Shown: positions 1 to 8,276 of the stretch, piece by piece
How the letters are laid out: every line of letters begins with the position of its first letter
Numbering within the stretch: position 1 is the first letter of the stretch
Source of the DNA: Planctomycetota bacterium
GTDB taxonomy: Bacteria > Planctomycetota > UBA1135 > GCA-002686595
Assembly: GCA_016795325.1 (NCBI GenBank)
Contig: JAEUHY010000053.1
Coordinates: forward strand, 124,001 to 188,000
Direction: 5' to 3'
DNA: 64,000 nt
Translations under genes and position numbers: made by a program
The notes under the pieces: generated by a model
The model's input: the letters and a program-made list of their open reading frames with translations, nothing else
Database searches by the model: none
What the model was told of the DNA's origin: nothing

Positions 1-333
<333 letters not shown>

Positions 334-346
334 GACCTGTTCCTCG

Positions 347-373
347 CGCGGATCGGCCGGTCGCCGATCCGCG
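347..373 (+). terminator. 11-bp hairpin after rpsG (terminator-like)
   Basis: A perfect 11-bp GC-rich inverted repeat (347-357 with 363-373) around a 5-nt loop begins 13 bases after the rpsG stop. No T-tract follows, so it may act as a weak or factor-aided terminator, an attenuator or an mRNA-stabilising 3' end. Seen directly; function inferred. Confidence 0.5.
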
Positions 374-430
374 GGCCCCGCGGCGCTCGCCTGGTCGCAT
401 GGCTGAGCGCACCATGATCGAGATCTTCGC

Positions 431-457
431 GCGAGCGAGCCGCACAGGCTCGCTCGC
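431..457 (+). terminator. Second 11-bp hairpin between rpsG and tsr3
   Basis: A second perfect 11-bp inverted repeat (431-441 with 447-457), again with a 5-nt loop, ends 36 bases before the GTG start of the next gene. The stem sequence is unrelated to the first hairpin. Together the two could separate S7 expression from the downstream genes. There is no T-tract. Confidence 0.45.
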
Positions 458-493
458 TGCATTCGAGGCGCGCCGCACCACGAAGTCGTTCCT

Positions 494-940
494 GTGATTG
501 ACGTGCTGATCTACCGCGACCCACGGGAGTCGACGGCCAAATGCTCGCTCACACCGCTGCGCGGCAAGCCCTCGATACGCTTCGTGCCTCACCGCCGCGA
601 CCGTCGAGTTGACGTGGGGGAGCGCACGCTCCTGCACCCAGACGGCGAGCTCCTGACCCCGGCGGACGCTGGTCGGCCCCTGCTCCTCGTGGATTGTTCC
701 TGGCGTCGGCTACCGGCCTTGCTCGGTCAACTCGATGGCGTGTTGGTGCGTCGGCGGCTGCCGACGCTCGCAACCGCGTATCCACGCAAGAGCCGGCAGT
801 TCGAAGACCCCGCGACGGGCCTGGCGTCCGTCGAGGCGCTTTACGCCGCACTCGCGATTCTCGGGGAGGTTCGCCCCGACCTGCTCGCGCAGTACCGCTG
901 GGCTCAGGGTTTCCTCGACGCGAATCCCCAACTGCAGTGA
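494..940 (+). CDS. tsr3: Tsr3-like rRNA aminocarboxypropyltransferase (DUF367 family)
   Basis: In yeast and archaea, Tsr3 transfers the 3-amino-3-carboxypropyl group of S-adenosylmethionine to a small-subunit rRNA nucleotide near the P site. This 148-residue protein carries the family's hallmarks in order: KCSLTPLRGKPSI near residues 16-28, LLLVDCSWRRL around 60, RRRLPTLATAYPRKS around 83, and a Ser-Val-Glu-Ala-Leu-Tyr-Ala-Ala-Leu helix followed by QYRWAQGFLDANP at the C-terminus. The GTG start is the only suitable one in the open frame. It sits between rpsG and an EF-G gene, consistent with a ribosome-maturation role. The family is best known from eukaryotes and archaea, so the exact bacterial target nucleotide is unknown. 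Confidence 0.8.
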   Translation: MIDVLIYRDPRESTAKCSLTPLRGKPSIRFVPHRRDRRVDVGERTLLHPDGELLTPADAGRPLLLVDCSWRRLPALLGQLDGVLVRRRLPTLATAYPRKSRQFEDPATGLASVEALYAALAILGEVRPDLLAQYRWAQGFLDANPQLQ

Positions 941-972
941 GGAGCGCCGCGGGCGCTACGATCGCGAGCGGC

Positions 973-3057
973 ATGGACCTGCGACGGCTCCGCAACTTCG
1001 GCATCGTCGCGCACATCGACGCCGGCAAGACCACGCTCTCCGAGCAGTTGCTGTTCGTGTCGGGCGTGGAGCACCGCATCGGGGAGGTGGACTCCGGCAC
1101 CGCCACGATGGACTGGATGGCCCAGGAGCGCGAGCGTGGCATCACCATCACCGCCGCCGCAACGCGGTTGCCGTGGCGCGGACACGAACTCGACCTGATC
1201 GACACGCCCGGGCACGTGGACTTCGGCGTGGAGGTGGAACGCTCGCTGCGCGTCCTGGATGGCGCCGTGCTGGTGGTCGACGCTGTCGCCGGCGTCCAGG
1301 CGCAGTCCGAGGCGGTGTGGCGCGCGCTCGAGCGCCGGCGAGTTCCGGCGCTGGTGTTCGTCAACAAGTGCGACCGCCCGGGCGCCGACTTCCTCGCGGC
1401 GCTCGCCAGCGTCCAGACGCGGCTCGGTGCGCCGGCGCGCCCCATCGCGTATCCGATCTACTCGGATGGGCACTGCAGCGGGTACGTCGACCTGCTCACG
1501 CTGGAGGCGTGGGATGCGTCGGCTTTGGTCCACGATCCACACGCCGAGCTGCTGCGCGCGCCGTTGCCCGAGCGCGTGGCCGACGAGGCCCGGGTCTTGC
1601 ACTCCGAGCTCGTCGATGCGCTGGCCGATCACGACGATGCGCTGCTGCGGCTGGTCTTGGCGGGAGAGCGCGCTCCCATCGAGCTGCTGCAGCGCGCGCT
1701 GCGTCGGGCCACCTTGGCCCGAGCGCTCGTGCCGGTGCTGTGCGGCGCCGCGCTGCGCCACATCGGTCCGCGAGCAGTGCTGGACGCGATCGTTGACTAT
1801 CTGCCGTCCCCGCTGGACGCGCCGCCGGTGCAGGGGCGCAACCCTGCGGACGGCGCGCTGCTGGAGCGCCCCGCCGAGCCAGCGGCGCCGCTGTGCGCGC
1901 TTGTGTTCAAGACGCAGGTCGACGACCACGGCGAACTCCACTTCCTGCGGCTGTACTCCGGCTCGCTGCGCGCCGGCGACGTCGTGTTCAACCCGCGCGC
2001 TCGCCAACGCGAGCGAGTCGCCCGACTGCTGCGCATGCACGCGGAGGCGCGCCATCCGCTCGAGCTGGCGATCGCTGGCGAGATCGTGGCTGTTCAGGGG
2101 CTCCACGCGGCGCTCACCGGCGACACGTTGTGCGCGCTCGACGCGCCTATTGTGCTGGAGGGGCTCACGTATCCCGAACCGGTGATCGCCATGGTGCTCG
2201 AGCCGCGTTCGACCTCCGAGCGCGACAAGCTGCGCGTGGGGCTGCTGCGCCTCACGCGCGAGGACCCGACCCTGCGCGCTGAGGAAGATCCGGCCGCTGG
2301 GCAGTGGACCGTGTCCGGCATGGGCGAGCTGCACCTCGAGGTGGCGCTCGAGCGGCTGCGGAGGGAGTTTCGCGTCGACGTTGCGATGGGCGCTCCGCGG
2401 GTCGCGTACCGCGAAGCCGTGCGGCGCGGCGCAGCTCCGACGCGCGGCGCGCAGACGGTCGAGCGGACGGTCGGTGGAGACTCGCAGTTCGGCAGCGCTG
2501 TGCTGGAGCTGAGCCACGAGCCGCCGAGCGCCGATGGGGCCGCGGTCGTGCGGGTCGGCTGGTCCTCGGAGTGTCTGATTCCGCCCGCCTATCGCCAGGC
2601 GATCGAAGACGCGCTGCGCTCGGCGTGCGAGGTCGGTCCCAGGCTCGGCTTTCCGTTGGTGGGGGCGCACATCGAGATGGTGGGGGGCGAGTCACGTCCG
2701 GGCTCGGATACCGAACTCGCCTTCGTTCAGGCGGCCATCGCGGCGTTGCGGGAGGCGGCGGGCAGCGCCGACGTCGAAATCCTCGAGCCGGTCGTGGCCT
2801 TGGAGGTGACCGTGCCCGCCGAGTTCTCCAGCGGCGTCATCGCCGACCTTCACGCGCGGCGCGCGGAAATCGAGTCGGTGGAATCGGTGGGACCGCAGCG
2901 GCGCGTGCTCGGTCTCGCGCCGCTGCACAAGTTGATGGGCTACTCGACCGTCGTTCGATCGTTAACGCAGGGGCGGGCGGACTTTACGTTGCGCCCGCGG
3001 GGCCACCGACCGGTGTCGGATGCCGAGTTGAAGCTGCGCGGGCTCGTGTGGAGCTAG
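973..3057 (+). CDS. fusA: Elongation factor G paralogue, EF-G2-like
   Basis: A translational GTPase of 694 residues with all EF-G domains. G1 is AHIDAGKTT (13-21), G3 is DTPGHVDF (from 77), G4 is NKCD (about 131), and domain III has SGMGELHLE. Domain V ends with the usual GYSTVVRSLTQGRA. Domain IV is divergent: the usual QSGGRGQYGH stretch is replaced by VERTVGGDSQFGS near residue 495. The tip loop reads ESRPGSDTELAF near 572, without the translocation-critical histidine of the usual YHDVDSSE loop. Both changes resemble the mitochondrial EF-G2 type that works in ribosome recycling. The ATG at 973 fits the normal N-terminus; an in-frame GTG at 937 overlapping the tsr3 stop is the alternative. 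Position after rpsG is that of fusA, but this may not be the main translocase. Confidence 0.85.
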   Translation: MDLRRLRNFGIVAHIDAGKTTLSEQLLFVSGVEHRIGEVDSGTATMDWMAQERERGITITAAATRLPWRGHELDLIDTPGHVDFGVEVERSLRVLDGAVLVVDAVAGVQAQSEAVWRALERRRVPALVFVNKCDRPGADFLAALASVQTRLGAPARPIAYPIYSDGHCSGYVDLLTLEAWDASALVHDPHAELLRAPLPERVADEARVLHSELVDALADHDDALLRLVLAGERAPIELLQRALRRATLARALVPVLCGAALRHIGPRAVLDAIVDYLPSPLDAPPVQGRNPADGALLERPAEPAAPLCALVFKTQVDDHGELHFLRLYSGSLRAGDVVFNPRARQRERVARLLRMHAEARHPLELAIAGEIVAVQGLHAALTGDTLCALDAPIVLEGLTYPEPVIAMVLEPRSTSERDKLRVGLLRLTREDPTLRAEEDPAAGQWTVSGMGELHLEVALERLRREFRVDVAMGAPRVAYREAVRRGAAPTRGAQTVERTVGGDSQFGSAVLELSHEPPSADGAAVVRVGWSSECLIPPAYRQAIEDALRSACEVGPRLGFPLVGAHIEMVGGESRPGSDTELAFVQAAIAALREAAGSADVEILEPVVALEVTVPAEFSSGVIADLHARRAEIESVESVGPQRRVLGLAPLHKLMGYSTVVRSLTQGRADFTLRPRGHRPVSDAELKLRGLVWS

Positions 3058-3110
3058 CGCTCGGAGGCAGGGGGGCCATGCGACTCCCCCGAAAAGCTGC
3101 GGGCGAGCTA

Positions 3111-3139
3111 TTGACGACCCCTTGACTCGACCGTATCCT
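3111..3139 (+). promoter_or_regulatory. Sigma-70-type promoter of the S10 cluster
   Basis: TTGACG (3111-3116) and TATCCT (3134-3139) are separated by exactly 17 bases and lie about 100 bases upstream of rpsJ, leaving room for a leader. Five of six -35 bases and four of six -10 bases match the consensus. Predicted by inspection only. Confidence 0.55.
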
Positions 3140-3237
3140 CCCCCGCCCTTCGGAAGCACCCGAGCCACACCGCGGCTCGGTCTCGCATCCGCCGCCGACT
3201 CCGCCAGCTACGCCCTGCCAGACCCCGCTACGCGTTC

Positions 3238-3543
3238 ATGAAGGAAAAGATCCAGATCCGGATGGAGGCCTACGACCACGAGGCGCTCGACCTGTCGTGC
3301 CTCGACATCGTGGAGACCGCCAAGCGGACCGGAGCGCGCGTCGCAGGTCCGATCCCGCTTCCGACGCGGATCGAGCGCTACACCGTGCTGCGCTCTCCGT
3401 TCATCGACAAGAAGTCGCGCGAACAGTTCGAGATCCGGACGCACAAGCGTCTGATCTTCATCTCGGAGCCCACCAGCCAGACGGTGGACGCTCTCTCCAG
3501 CCTGAACATGCCCGCGGGGGTGGATATCCGTATCAAGGCCTAA
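3238..3543 (+). CDS. rpsJ: 30S ribosomal protein S10
   Basis: S10 is a 30S head protein and also the transcription antitermination factor NusE. The 101-residue product starts MKEKIQIRMEAYDHEALD and has the conserved GPIPLPTRIERYTVLRSP and NMPAGVDIRIK segments at normal length. It is the first gene of the long ribosomal cluster, with a promoter upstream. No Shine-Dalgarno sequence is evident before the ATG. The next gene, rplC, lies 383 bases downstream, an unusually large gap for this operon. Confidence 0.97.
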   Translation: MKEKIQIRMEAYDHEALDLSCLDIVETAKRTGARVAGPIPLPTRIERYTVLRSPFIDKKSREQFEIRTHKRLIFISEPTSQTVDALSSLNMPAGVDIRIKA

Positions 3544-3926
3544 GGGCCTCGATCGCAGCGCACGTCTCGCCGTCCCCGTTGCCTCATGCCGCCTCCTCGA
3601 CGAGCGCGGCGCAACCTGGACTCGCTAGGCAGAGATACGGCGCCGCGTGGGAGTCGCACTGCACGGCAGTGCGCCCGCTTCCGCAAACAACACTGTCGCT
3701 TGAAATCCCCGGCGCTCGCCGACGTGTCCGCAAGGACGGCGTCCTCGTGTGCTGGTGGCTTCAGGCTGATTCGCATCCAACCAACCCCACACAACCGCAC
3801 GCCGCGTGGCCAGGCGTTGGCGCCCCGTCGTCCTCTCGGACGTCGCGGGCTCCCTGGTCGAACCGGCTTCGCTAACACTCTCCCCGGCGCAACGCGCTGG
3901 GGTCTTCCACGAGGTTCTAGAGGCTC
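3544..3926 (+). other. Long rpsJ-rplC spacer with hairpin
   Basis: No gene is recognised in these 383 bases. They contain a perfect 8-bp hairpin with a 3-nt loop (3655-3662 with 3666-3673) and end in C- and A-rich sequence. In many bacteria S10-operon control, for example by L4, acts in the leader upstream of rpsJ. A structured spacer here could carry an internal promoter, an attenuator or a processing site, but nothing in the sequence proves this. Confidence 0.4.
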
Positions 3927-4565
3927 ATGACGCTGATCCTGGGACGCAAGGTAGGCATGACGCAGTTCTTCCAAGACGATGGCACGCTCTGTGGCGTGAC
4001 GGTCGTCGAGGCGGGGCCGTGCGTCGTTGCGCAGGTCCGGACGAAGGAGAAGGACGGCTACGACGCCGTTCAGCTCGGCTTCGGCGACAAGGCGCCGCGC
4101 TTGGTTCCCAAGCCGCAGGCAGGCCACTTCAAGAAGGCCGGCGTCGCCCCGAAGCGCTACTTGCGCGAAGAGCGCTTGAGCGAGCCGGCGAAGCTGGCCG
4201 CAGGCGACACGCTGAAGGTCGATGTGTTCAAGGTCGGCGACCTCGTCGACGTCATCGGCACCACCAAGGGGCGCGGGTTCGCCGGCACGATCAAACGGCA
4301 CGGCTTCAACCGCGGTCCCGAGACCCACGGCTCGATGAACGTCCGTGCGCCGGGTTCGATCGCCAGCCGCCGCATCGGCAAGTTGCCCAAGGGCAAGCGC
4401 ATGGGCGGCCACTACGGAGTCGAGCGGGTCACCGCGAAGAACCTCCGCGTGGTGCGCATCGACGCGGAGCGCAATCTGCTCTTCGTCGTGGGCTCGGTTC
4501 CCGGACACAACGACGGGTTCGTCATGGTTCAGTCGGCCCGCACCGGTCGTAAGCGCGCCCAGTAG
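3927..4565 (+). CDS. rplC: 50S ribosomal protein L3
   Basis: L3 binds early to 23S rRNA and reaches toward the peptidyl transferase centre. The 212-residue sequence shows the diagnostic start LILGRKVGMTQFF, the TKGRGFAGTIKRHGF segment, and GSIASRRIGKLPKGKRMGGH. Where Escherichia coli L3 has the glutamine methylated by PrmB (GQMG), this protein has GHYG, so that modification target is absent. It lies 61 bases before rplD in the usual S10-operon order. Confidence 0.97.
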   Translation: MTLILGRKVGMTQFFQDDGTLCGVTVVEAGPCVVAQVRTKEKDGYDAVQLGFGDKAPRLVPKPQAGHFKKAGVAPKRYLREERLSEPAKLAAGDTLKVDVFKVGDLVDVIGTTKGRGFAGTIKRHGFNRGPETHGSMNVRAPGSIASRRIGKLPKGKRMGGHYGVERVTAKNLRVVRIDAERNLLFVVGSVPGHNDGFVMVQSARTGRKRAQ

Positions 4566-4626
4566 GCACGCTGAAGCGCCCGCCACATCCAACACACCCG
4601 AACCTTAAGACGAGGCTCGAGAAGCA

Positions 4627-5256
4627 ATGGAACTCAAGGTCCACGGCAAGTCCAAGCAAGGCGCGCAGGCGTACGACGCCGCCGCGTTCGGCGAAGGCGT
4701 GTACTACCGCCTGCTCAAGGACTCGGTCGACATGTTCATGGCCAATCAGCGCCAGGGAACGGTCAAGACCAAGATCCGCTCCGAAGTCGCTTTTTCGGGC
4801 AAGAAGCCCTGGAAGCAGAAGCACACGGGCCGCGCGCGCGCTGGCGACAAGAAGTCGCCGATCTGGCGCAAGGGTGGCACGACCTTCGGTCCGCGTCCGC
4901 GCGACTACAGCTACCACATGCCGTCGAAGCAGCGGCGCGTCGCGCTCCGCAGCGCTCTTGCGGGCAAGTTCCGCGACGGCGAAGTGGGGCTGTTCGACGC
5001 GGCGGGCTTCGATAGCCCGTCGGCCAAGGCCGCGCGTGGCACGCTGGTCGCGGCGGGTTCGCCGCGCCGCGTCCTGATCGTCCTCAGCGCCGCCAACGAA
5101 AACGTGTGGAAGTCCTTCCGGAACTTCCCCGGCGTCCAGGTGCGCACCGCTCTCGAGTTGTGCGCCCACGACGTGCTCGCCTGCACGCAGGTTTGGGCGG
5201 AAGTCAGCGCGCTCAAGGAGCTCGAGGCCCGAGTCGGAGCTGCGGCCAGCGCTTGA
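4627..5256 (+). CDS. rplD: 50S ribosomal protein L4
   Basis: L4 has a globular domain and a basic loop lining the peptide exit tunnel; in some bacteria it also represses its own operon. The tunnel-loop region is clear (KKPWKQKHTGRARAGDKKSP, then GGTTFGPRPRDYSY near residues 60-95). The globular C-terminal part contains the usual NVWKSFRNFPGVQV stretch. Length (209 residues) is normal. It follows rplC and precedes rplW as in most bacteria. Confidence 0.96.
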   Translation: MELKVHGKSKQGAQAYDAAAFGEGVYYRLLKDSVDMFMANQRQGTVKTKIRSEVAFSGKKPWKQKHTGRARAGDKKSPIWRKGGTTFGPRPRDYSYHMPSKQRRVALRSALAGKFRDGEVGLFDAAGFDSPSAKAARGTLVAAGSPRRVLIVLSAANENVWKSFRNFPGVQVRTALELCAHDVLACTQVWAEVSALKELEARVGAAASA

Positions 5257-5312
5257 GCGCTGCCAGCCGTCCAGGTCGCACCCAGCATTCAGCGTCCCCA
5301 AAGAACAATCCC

Positions 5313-5612
5313 ATGAGTTCTCTCGACCAGATGTACCGGATCATCCAAAAGCCGGTGGTGACGGAGAAGGCCAACTCGCGCACGTTCGAGGACCTCGATG
5401 AGAAGGTCTATCACTTCGCCGTACCGCTCGGCGCGAACAAGGTCGAGATCCGCCAAGCCGTCGAGAAGTTGTTCAGCGTGAAGGTCGTGCGTGTCAACAC
5501 GCTCGTCCGCCAGGGCAAGGCCAAGCGTCGCGGGTGGGCGAGCGGCGAATCGCCGACCACCAAGCGCGCGATGGTCACCGTGGCCAAGGGAAGCTCGATC
5601 GAGATCCTCTGA
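5313..5612 (+). CDS. rplW: 50S ribosomal protein L23
   Basis: L23 sits at the tunnel exit and docks trigger factor and SRP. The start at 5313 gives 99 residues beginning MSSLDQMYRIIQKPVVTEKA, with the family's VVTEKA motif, ANKVEIRQAVEKLFSVKVV, and the loop KAKRRGWASGESPTTKRAMV. The reading frame stays open upstream into rplD, but those residues have no L23 similarity, so the internal ATG was chosen. Confidence 0.95.
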   Translation: MSSLDQMYRIIQKPVVTEKANSRTFEDLDEKVYHFAVPLGANKVEIRQAVEKLFSVKVVRVNTLVRQGKAKRRGWASGESPTTKRAMVTVAKGSSIEIL

Positions 5613-5791
5613 TCACGACACTGACCAACACCTGGGCCATTCTGCGACGGCCGGCGCTCTCACGCTCCTCGCTCGCAGTCCACGCGCCCAACGTAAACAC
5701 AGTTCCAGCACCGCCTGCTAGCAAAGCGTCGACGCTCCCAGCCCCGAACCACCGCAGCCGCCCCGCTCACTGACGACAGGGACCGACCGCC

Positions 5792-6625
5792 ATGGCCATC
5801 AAGACCTACAAGCCGACCTCCGCCGGACGCCGCCACGGCACCGTGCTCGACTTCACCGAGGAAATCACCCGTGATTTCCCCGAGCGGAGCCTGCTCCGCC
5901 CGCTGCGCAAGACCGGCGGACGCAACAACCACGGCCACATGACCAGCAAGTGGCGCGGTGGTGGACACAAGCGGATGTACCGCGTGATCGACTTCCGTCG
6001 CAACAAGGACGGCGTGGCTGCGAAGGTTGTCTCGATCGAGTACGACCCGAACCGCTCCGCCAACATCGCCCTGCTGCAGTACACGGACGGCGACAAGGCC
6101 TACATCATCGCCCCGCTCGGTCTCGCGGTCGGCCAGACGCTCATGAACGGTCCGAGCGCGGAGCCGAACAACGGCAACTGCTTGCCGTTGGCCAACATCC
6201 CCGTCGGCCTCCAAATCCACAACATCGAGTTGAAGGAGGGGCGTGGCGGTCAGATGTGTCGGGTCGCCGGCAGCGCCGCCCAGCTCACCGCCAAGGAAGG
6301 CGAGTTCGCCATCCTCTCGATGCCGTCCGGCGAGTTGCGCAAGGTGCACCTGCGTTGCCGCGCCACGATCGGCCGCATCGGCAACCTCGACTGGCAGAAC
6401 GTCTCGATCGGCCAGGCTGGACGTCATCGTCACATGGGGCGTCGCCCGCACGTGCGCGGCACGACCATGAACCCGGTTGACCACCCCCTGGGTGGCGGCG
6501 AGGGTCGCACGAAGGGTGGTCGCCACCCCTGCAACGCGAACGGCTTGCTCGCGAAGGGCTTGAAGACGCGTCGCAAGAATCACCCGACCAACAAGTTCAT
6601 CGTGCGCAGCCGCCACAAGCAGTGA
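5792..6625 (+). CDS. rplB: 50S ribosomal protein L2
   Basis: L2 is needed for subunit joining and peptidyl transferase activity. The 277-residue product has the normal length and the highly conserved region NPVDHPLGGGEGRTKGG near residues 228-245, including the histidine facing the catalytic centre. The N-terminal KTYKPTSAGRRHGTVLDF and GGRNNHGHMTSKWRGGGHK are also typical. A 179-base C-rich spacer precedes it. Confidence 0.97.
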   Translation: MAIKTYKPTSAGRRHGTVLDFTEEITRDFPERSLLRPLRKTGGRNNHGHMTSKWRGGGHKRMYRVIDFRRNKDGVAAKVVSIEYDPNRSANIALLQYTDGDKAYIIAPLGLAVGQTLMNGPSAEPNNGNCLPLANIPVGLQIHNIELKEGRGGQMCRVAGSAAQLTAKEGEFAILSMPSGELRKVHLRCRATIGRIGNLDWQNVSIGQAGRHRHMGRRPHVRGTTMNPVDHPLGGGEGRTKGGRHPCNANGLLAKGLKTRRKNHPTNKFIVRSRHKQ

Positions 6626-6663
6626 GCGAGCGCCCCTGAAGGCACCACGAGGAGTCAATCACA

Positions 6664-6957
6664 ATGAGCCGCAGTCTCAAAAAGGGCCCGTACGTCGACC
6701 ACAACGTGGCCGAAAAGGTCGAGGCCATGCTCAAGGCGGGGCGCAAGGATCCCATCACGACGTGGGCCCGCTCCTGCACCATCATCCCCGACTTCGTCGG
6801 GCTGACGTTCATGGTCCACAACGGACGGCACCATCACAAGGTGACGATCACGGAGGACATGGTGGGTCACAAGCTTGGCGAGTTCGCCCCGACCCGCGTG
6901 TTCAAGGGCCACACGAACAAGAAGGAAGACAGCAAGGCGGGCACGCCGGGAGCTTGA
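6664..6957 (+). CDS. rpsS: 30S ribosomal protein S19
   Basis: S19 pairs with S13 in the 30S head and contacts the A-site tRNA. The 97-residue sequence opens MSRSLKKGPYVDHNV and contains TWARSCTIIPDFVGLTF, HNGRHHHKV and KLGEFAPTRVFKGH, all hallmarks of the family. A clear purine-rich ribosome binding site (GAGGAG, about 10 bases upstream) precedes the ATG. It is followed three bases later by rplV, so the two are probably translationally coupled. Confidence 0.97.
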   Translation: MSRSLKKGPYVDHNVAEKVEAMLKAGRKDPITTWARSCTIIPDFVGLTFMVHNGRHHHKVTITEDMVGHKLGEFAPTRVFKGHTNKKEDSKAGTPGA

Positions 6958-6960
6958 TCC

Positions 6961-7386
6961 ATGGCCAACAAGAACAACACCGGCGCCGAGTCAGGCGCCA
7001 AGTCGTACGCGGCCAAGCTGCGCTACGCGCGTATCACGGCTCGCAAGGCGCGCCTGGTCGCCGATCTCATCCGCGGGCGCACCGTCAACAACGCACTCGA
7101 AGTGCTGGGTTTCGAGCACAAGCGCGCGGCGAGCTTCTACACCGGTCTGGTTCGTTCCGCGATGGCGAACGCGGGCCAGGACGAGGGCGTCAACGTCAAC
7201 CAGTTGGTGATCACGGACTGCCGTGCTGACGATGGCCCGATGCTCCAAGGTCGCATGCGCTTCCGCCCCGGTCCGCAGGGCCGCGCCCACCCGTTCAAGA
7301 AGTTGACCAGCCACCTGACCGTCGTCGTTTCGCAGCCGGCCGAGTCTGCCGGCAAGCGTCGCCGCGGCTCGAAGGCCAAGGCCTGA
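6961..7386 (+). CDS. rplV: 50S ribosomal protein L22
   Basis: L22 contributes the second protein loop of the exit tunnel and binds all 23S domains. The product (141 residues) has YARITARKARLVADLIRG near the N-terminus and the C-terminal beta-hairpin GPMLQGRMRFRPGPQGRAHP. It carries a somewhat longer, Lys/Arg-rich C-terminal tail (GKRRRGSKAKA) than the 110-residue Escherichia coli protein. It starts three bases after the rpsS stop. Confidence 0.95.
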   Translation: MANKNNTGAESGAKSYAAKLRYARITARKARLVADLIRGRTVNNALEVLGFEHKRAASFYTGLVRSAMANAGQDEGVNVNQLVITDCRADDGPMLQGRMRFRPGPQGRAHPFKKLTSHLTVVVSQPAESAGKRRRGSKAKA

Positions 7387-7428
7387 TTCCGCGGCCGCAC
7401 GCACCATCCACCGACTCGAGTCAATCGC

Positions 7429-8169
7429 ATGGGCCAAAAAGTTCACCCGACCGGCTTCCGCCTCTCCAGCATCGAGCCCTGGCGCTCACGCTGGTACGCG
7501 AACAAGCAGAATTTCCGCGCGTTGCTCCTGCAGGATCACAAGATCCGGACCTACGTCGCGAAGGAGTACAAGGCCGCCGGCATCCCGCGCGTCGAGATCG
7601 AGCGCACGGGCGAAGCGGTGAACGTGATCGTGCACACGGCGCGCCCCGGCGTGCTGGTCGGGCGCAAGGGCGTCCGCGTTGATGAGCTGAAGGCCGCGTT
7701 GCAGCGGATCACCGGACAGACCTGCCACCTCACGGTGCGCGAGATCAAGCGGCCGGAACTGGAGTCGACGCTCGTCGCGGAGATGGTGGCCGAGTCGCTC
7801 GAGAAGCGCATGGCCTTCCGCCGCGCGATGAAGAAGGCGATCCTCACGACGGTTCAGGCCGGCGCCAAGGGCGTCAAGATCGAGCTGAACGGTCGCCTGG
7901 GCGGCGCTGAGATGGCGCGTCAGGCGAAGGAGCGCGAAGGTCAGGTTCCGCTCTCGACTCTGCGCGCGAACGTCGACTACGGCACCGCGATCGCGAAGAC
8001 CACCTACGGCGTCATCGGCGTCAAGGTGTGGATCTACAAGGGCGACCTCGAGCCTGGCCAGAAGCTCGACTACCAGCAACAGAGCGGCGTTGCGCCGCGT
8101 GGCGCCGAGGGCCAGCGTTCGCCCCGTCGCGGTCGCATCTCTCGCGATGCGCTGACGACCCAGGGCTGA
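7429..8169 (+). CDS. rpsC: 30S ribosomal protein S3
   Basis: S3 forms part of the mRNA entry channel. The 246-residue protein begins MGQKVHPTGFRLSSIEPW and contains the KH RNA-binding domain with its GXXG loop (LVGRKGVRVDELK, about residues 77-90). The C-terminal domain has GVKIELNGRLGGAEMARQ and DYGTAIAKTTYGVIGVKVWIY. The last 25 residues are a basic, low-complexity tail. It occupies its normal place between rplV and rplP. Confidence 0.97.
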   Translation: MGQKVHPTGFRLSSIEPWRSRWYANKQNFRALLLQDHKIRTYVAKEYKAAGIPRVEIERTGEAVNVIVHTARPGVLVGRKGVRVDELKAALQRITGQTCHLTVREIKRPELESTLVAEMVAESLEKRMAFRRAMKKAILTTVQAGAKGVKIELNGRLGGAEMARQAKEREGQVPLSTLRANVDYGTAIAKTTYGVIGVKVWIYKGDLEPGQKLDYQQQSGVAPRGAEGQRSPRRGRISRDALTTQG

Positions 8170-8276
8170 AGCTCGCCGCCTCGCCCTACATCACACCGTC
8201 CATCCCTGCACCGTCCGCTCCTGCACTGTCCACTCTGGCCCGACGCCGTCGAACGAGCTTCTAGGAGACCTGCGCC

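Noticed and set aside
694..972. Extended N-terminus for the EF-G protein (93 extra residues)
   Set aside because: The upstream part overlaps the Tsr3-like gene in another frame and has no similarity to translation factors; the family start matches ATG 973.
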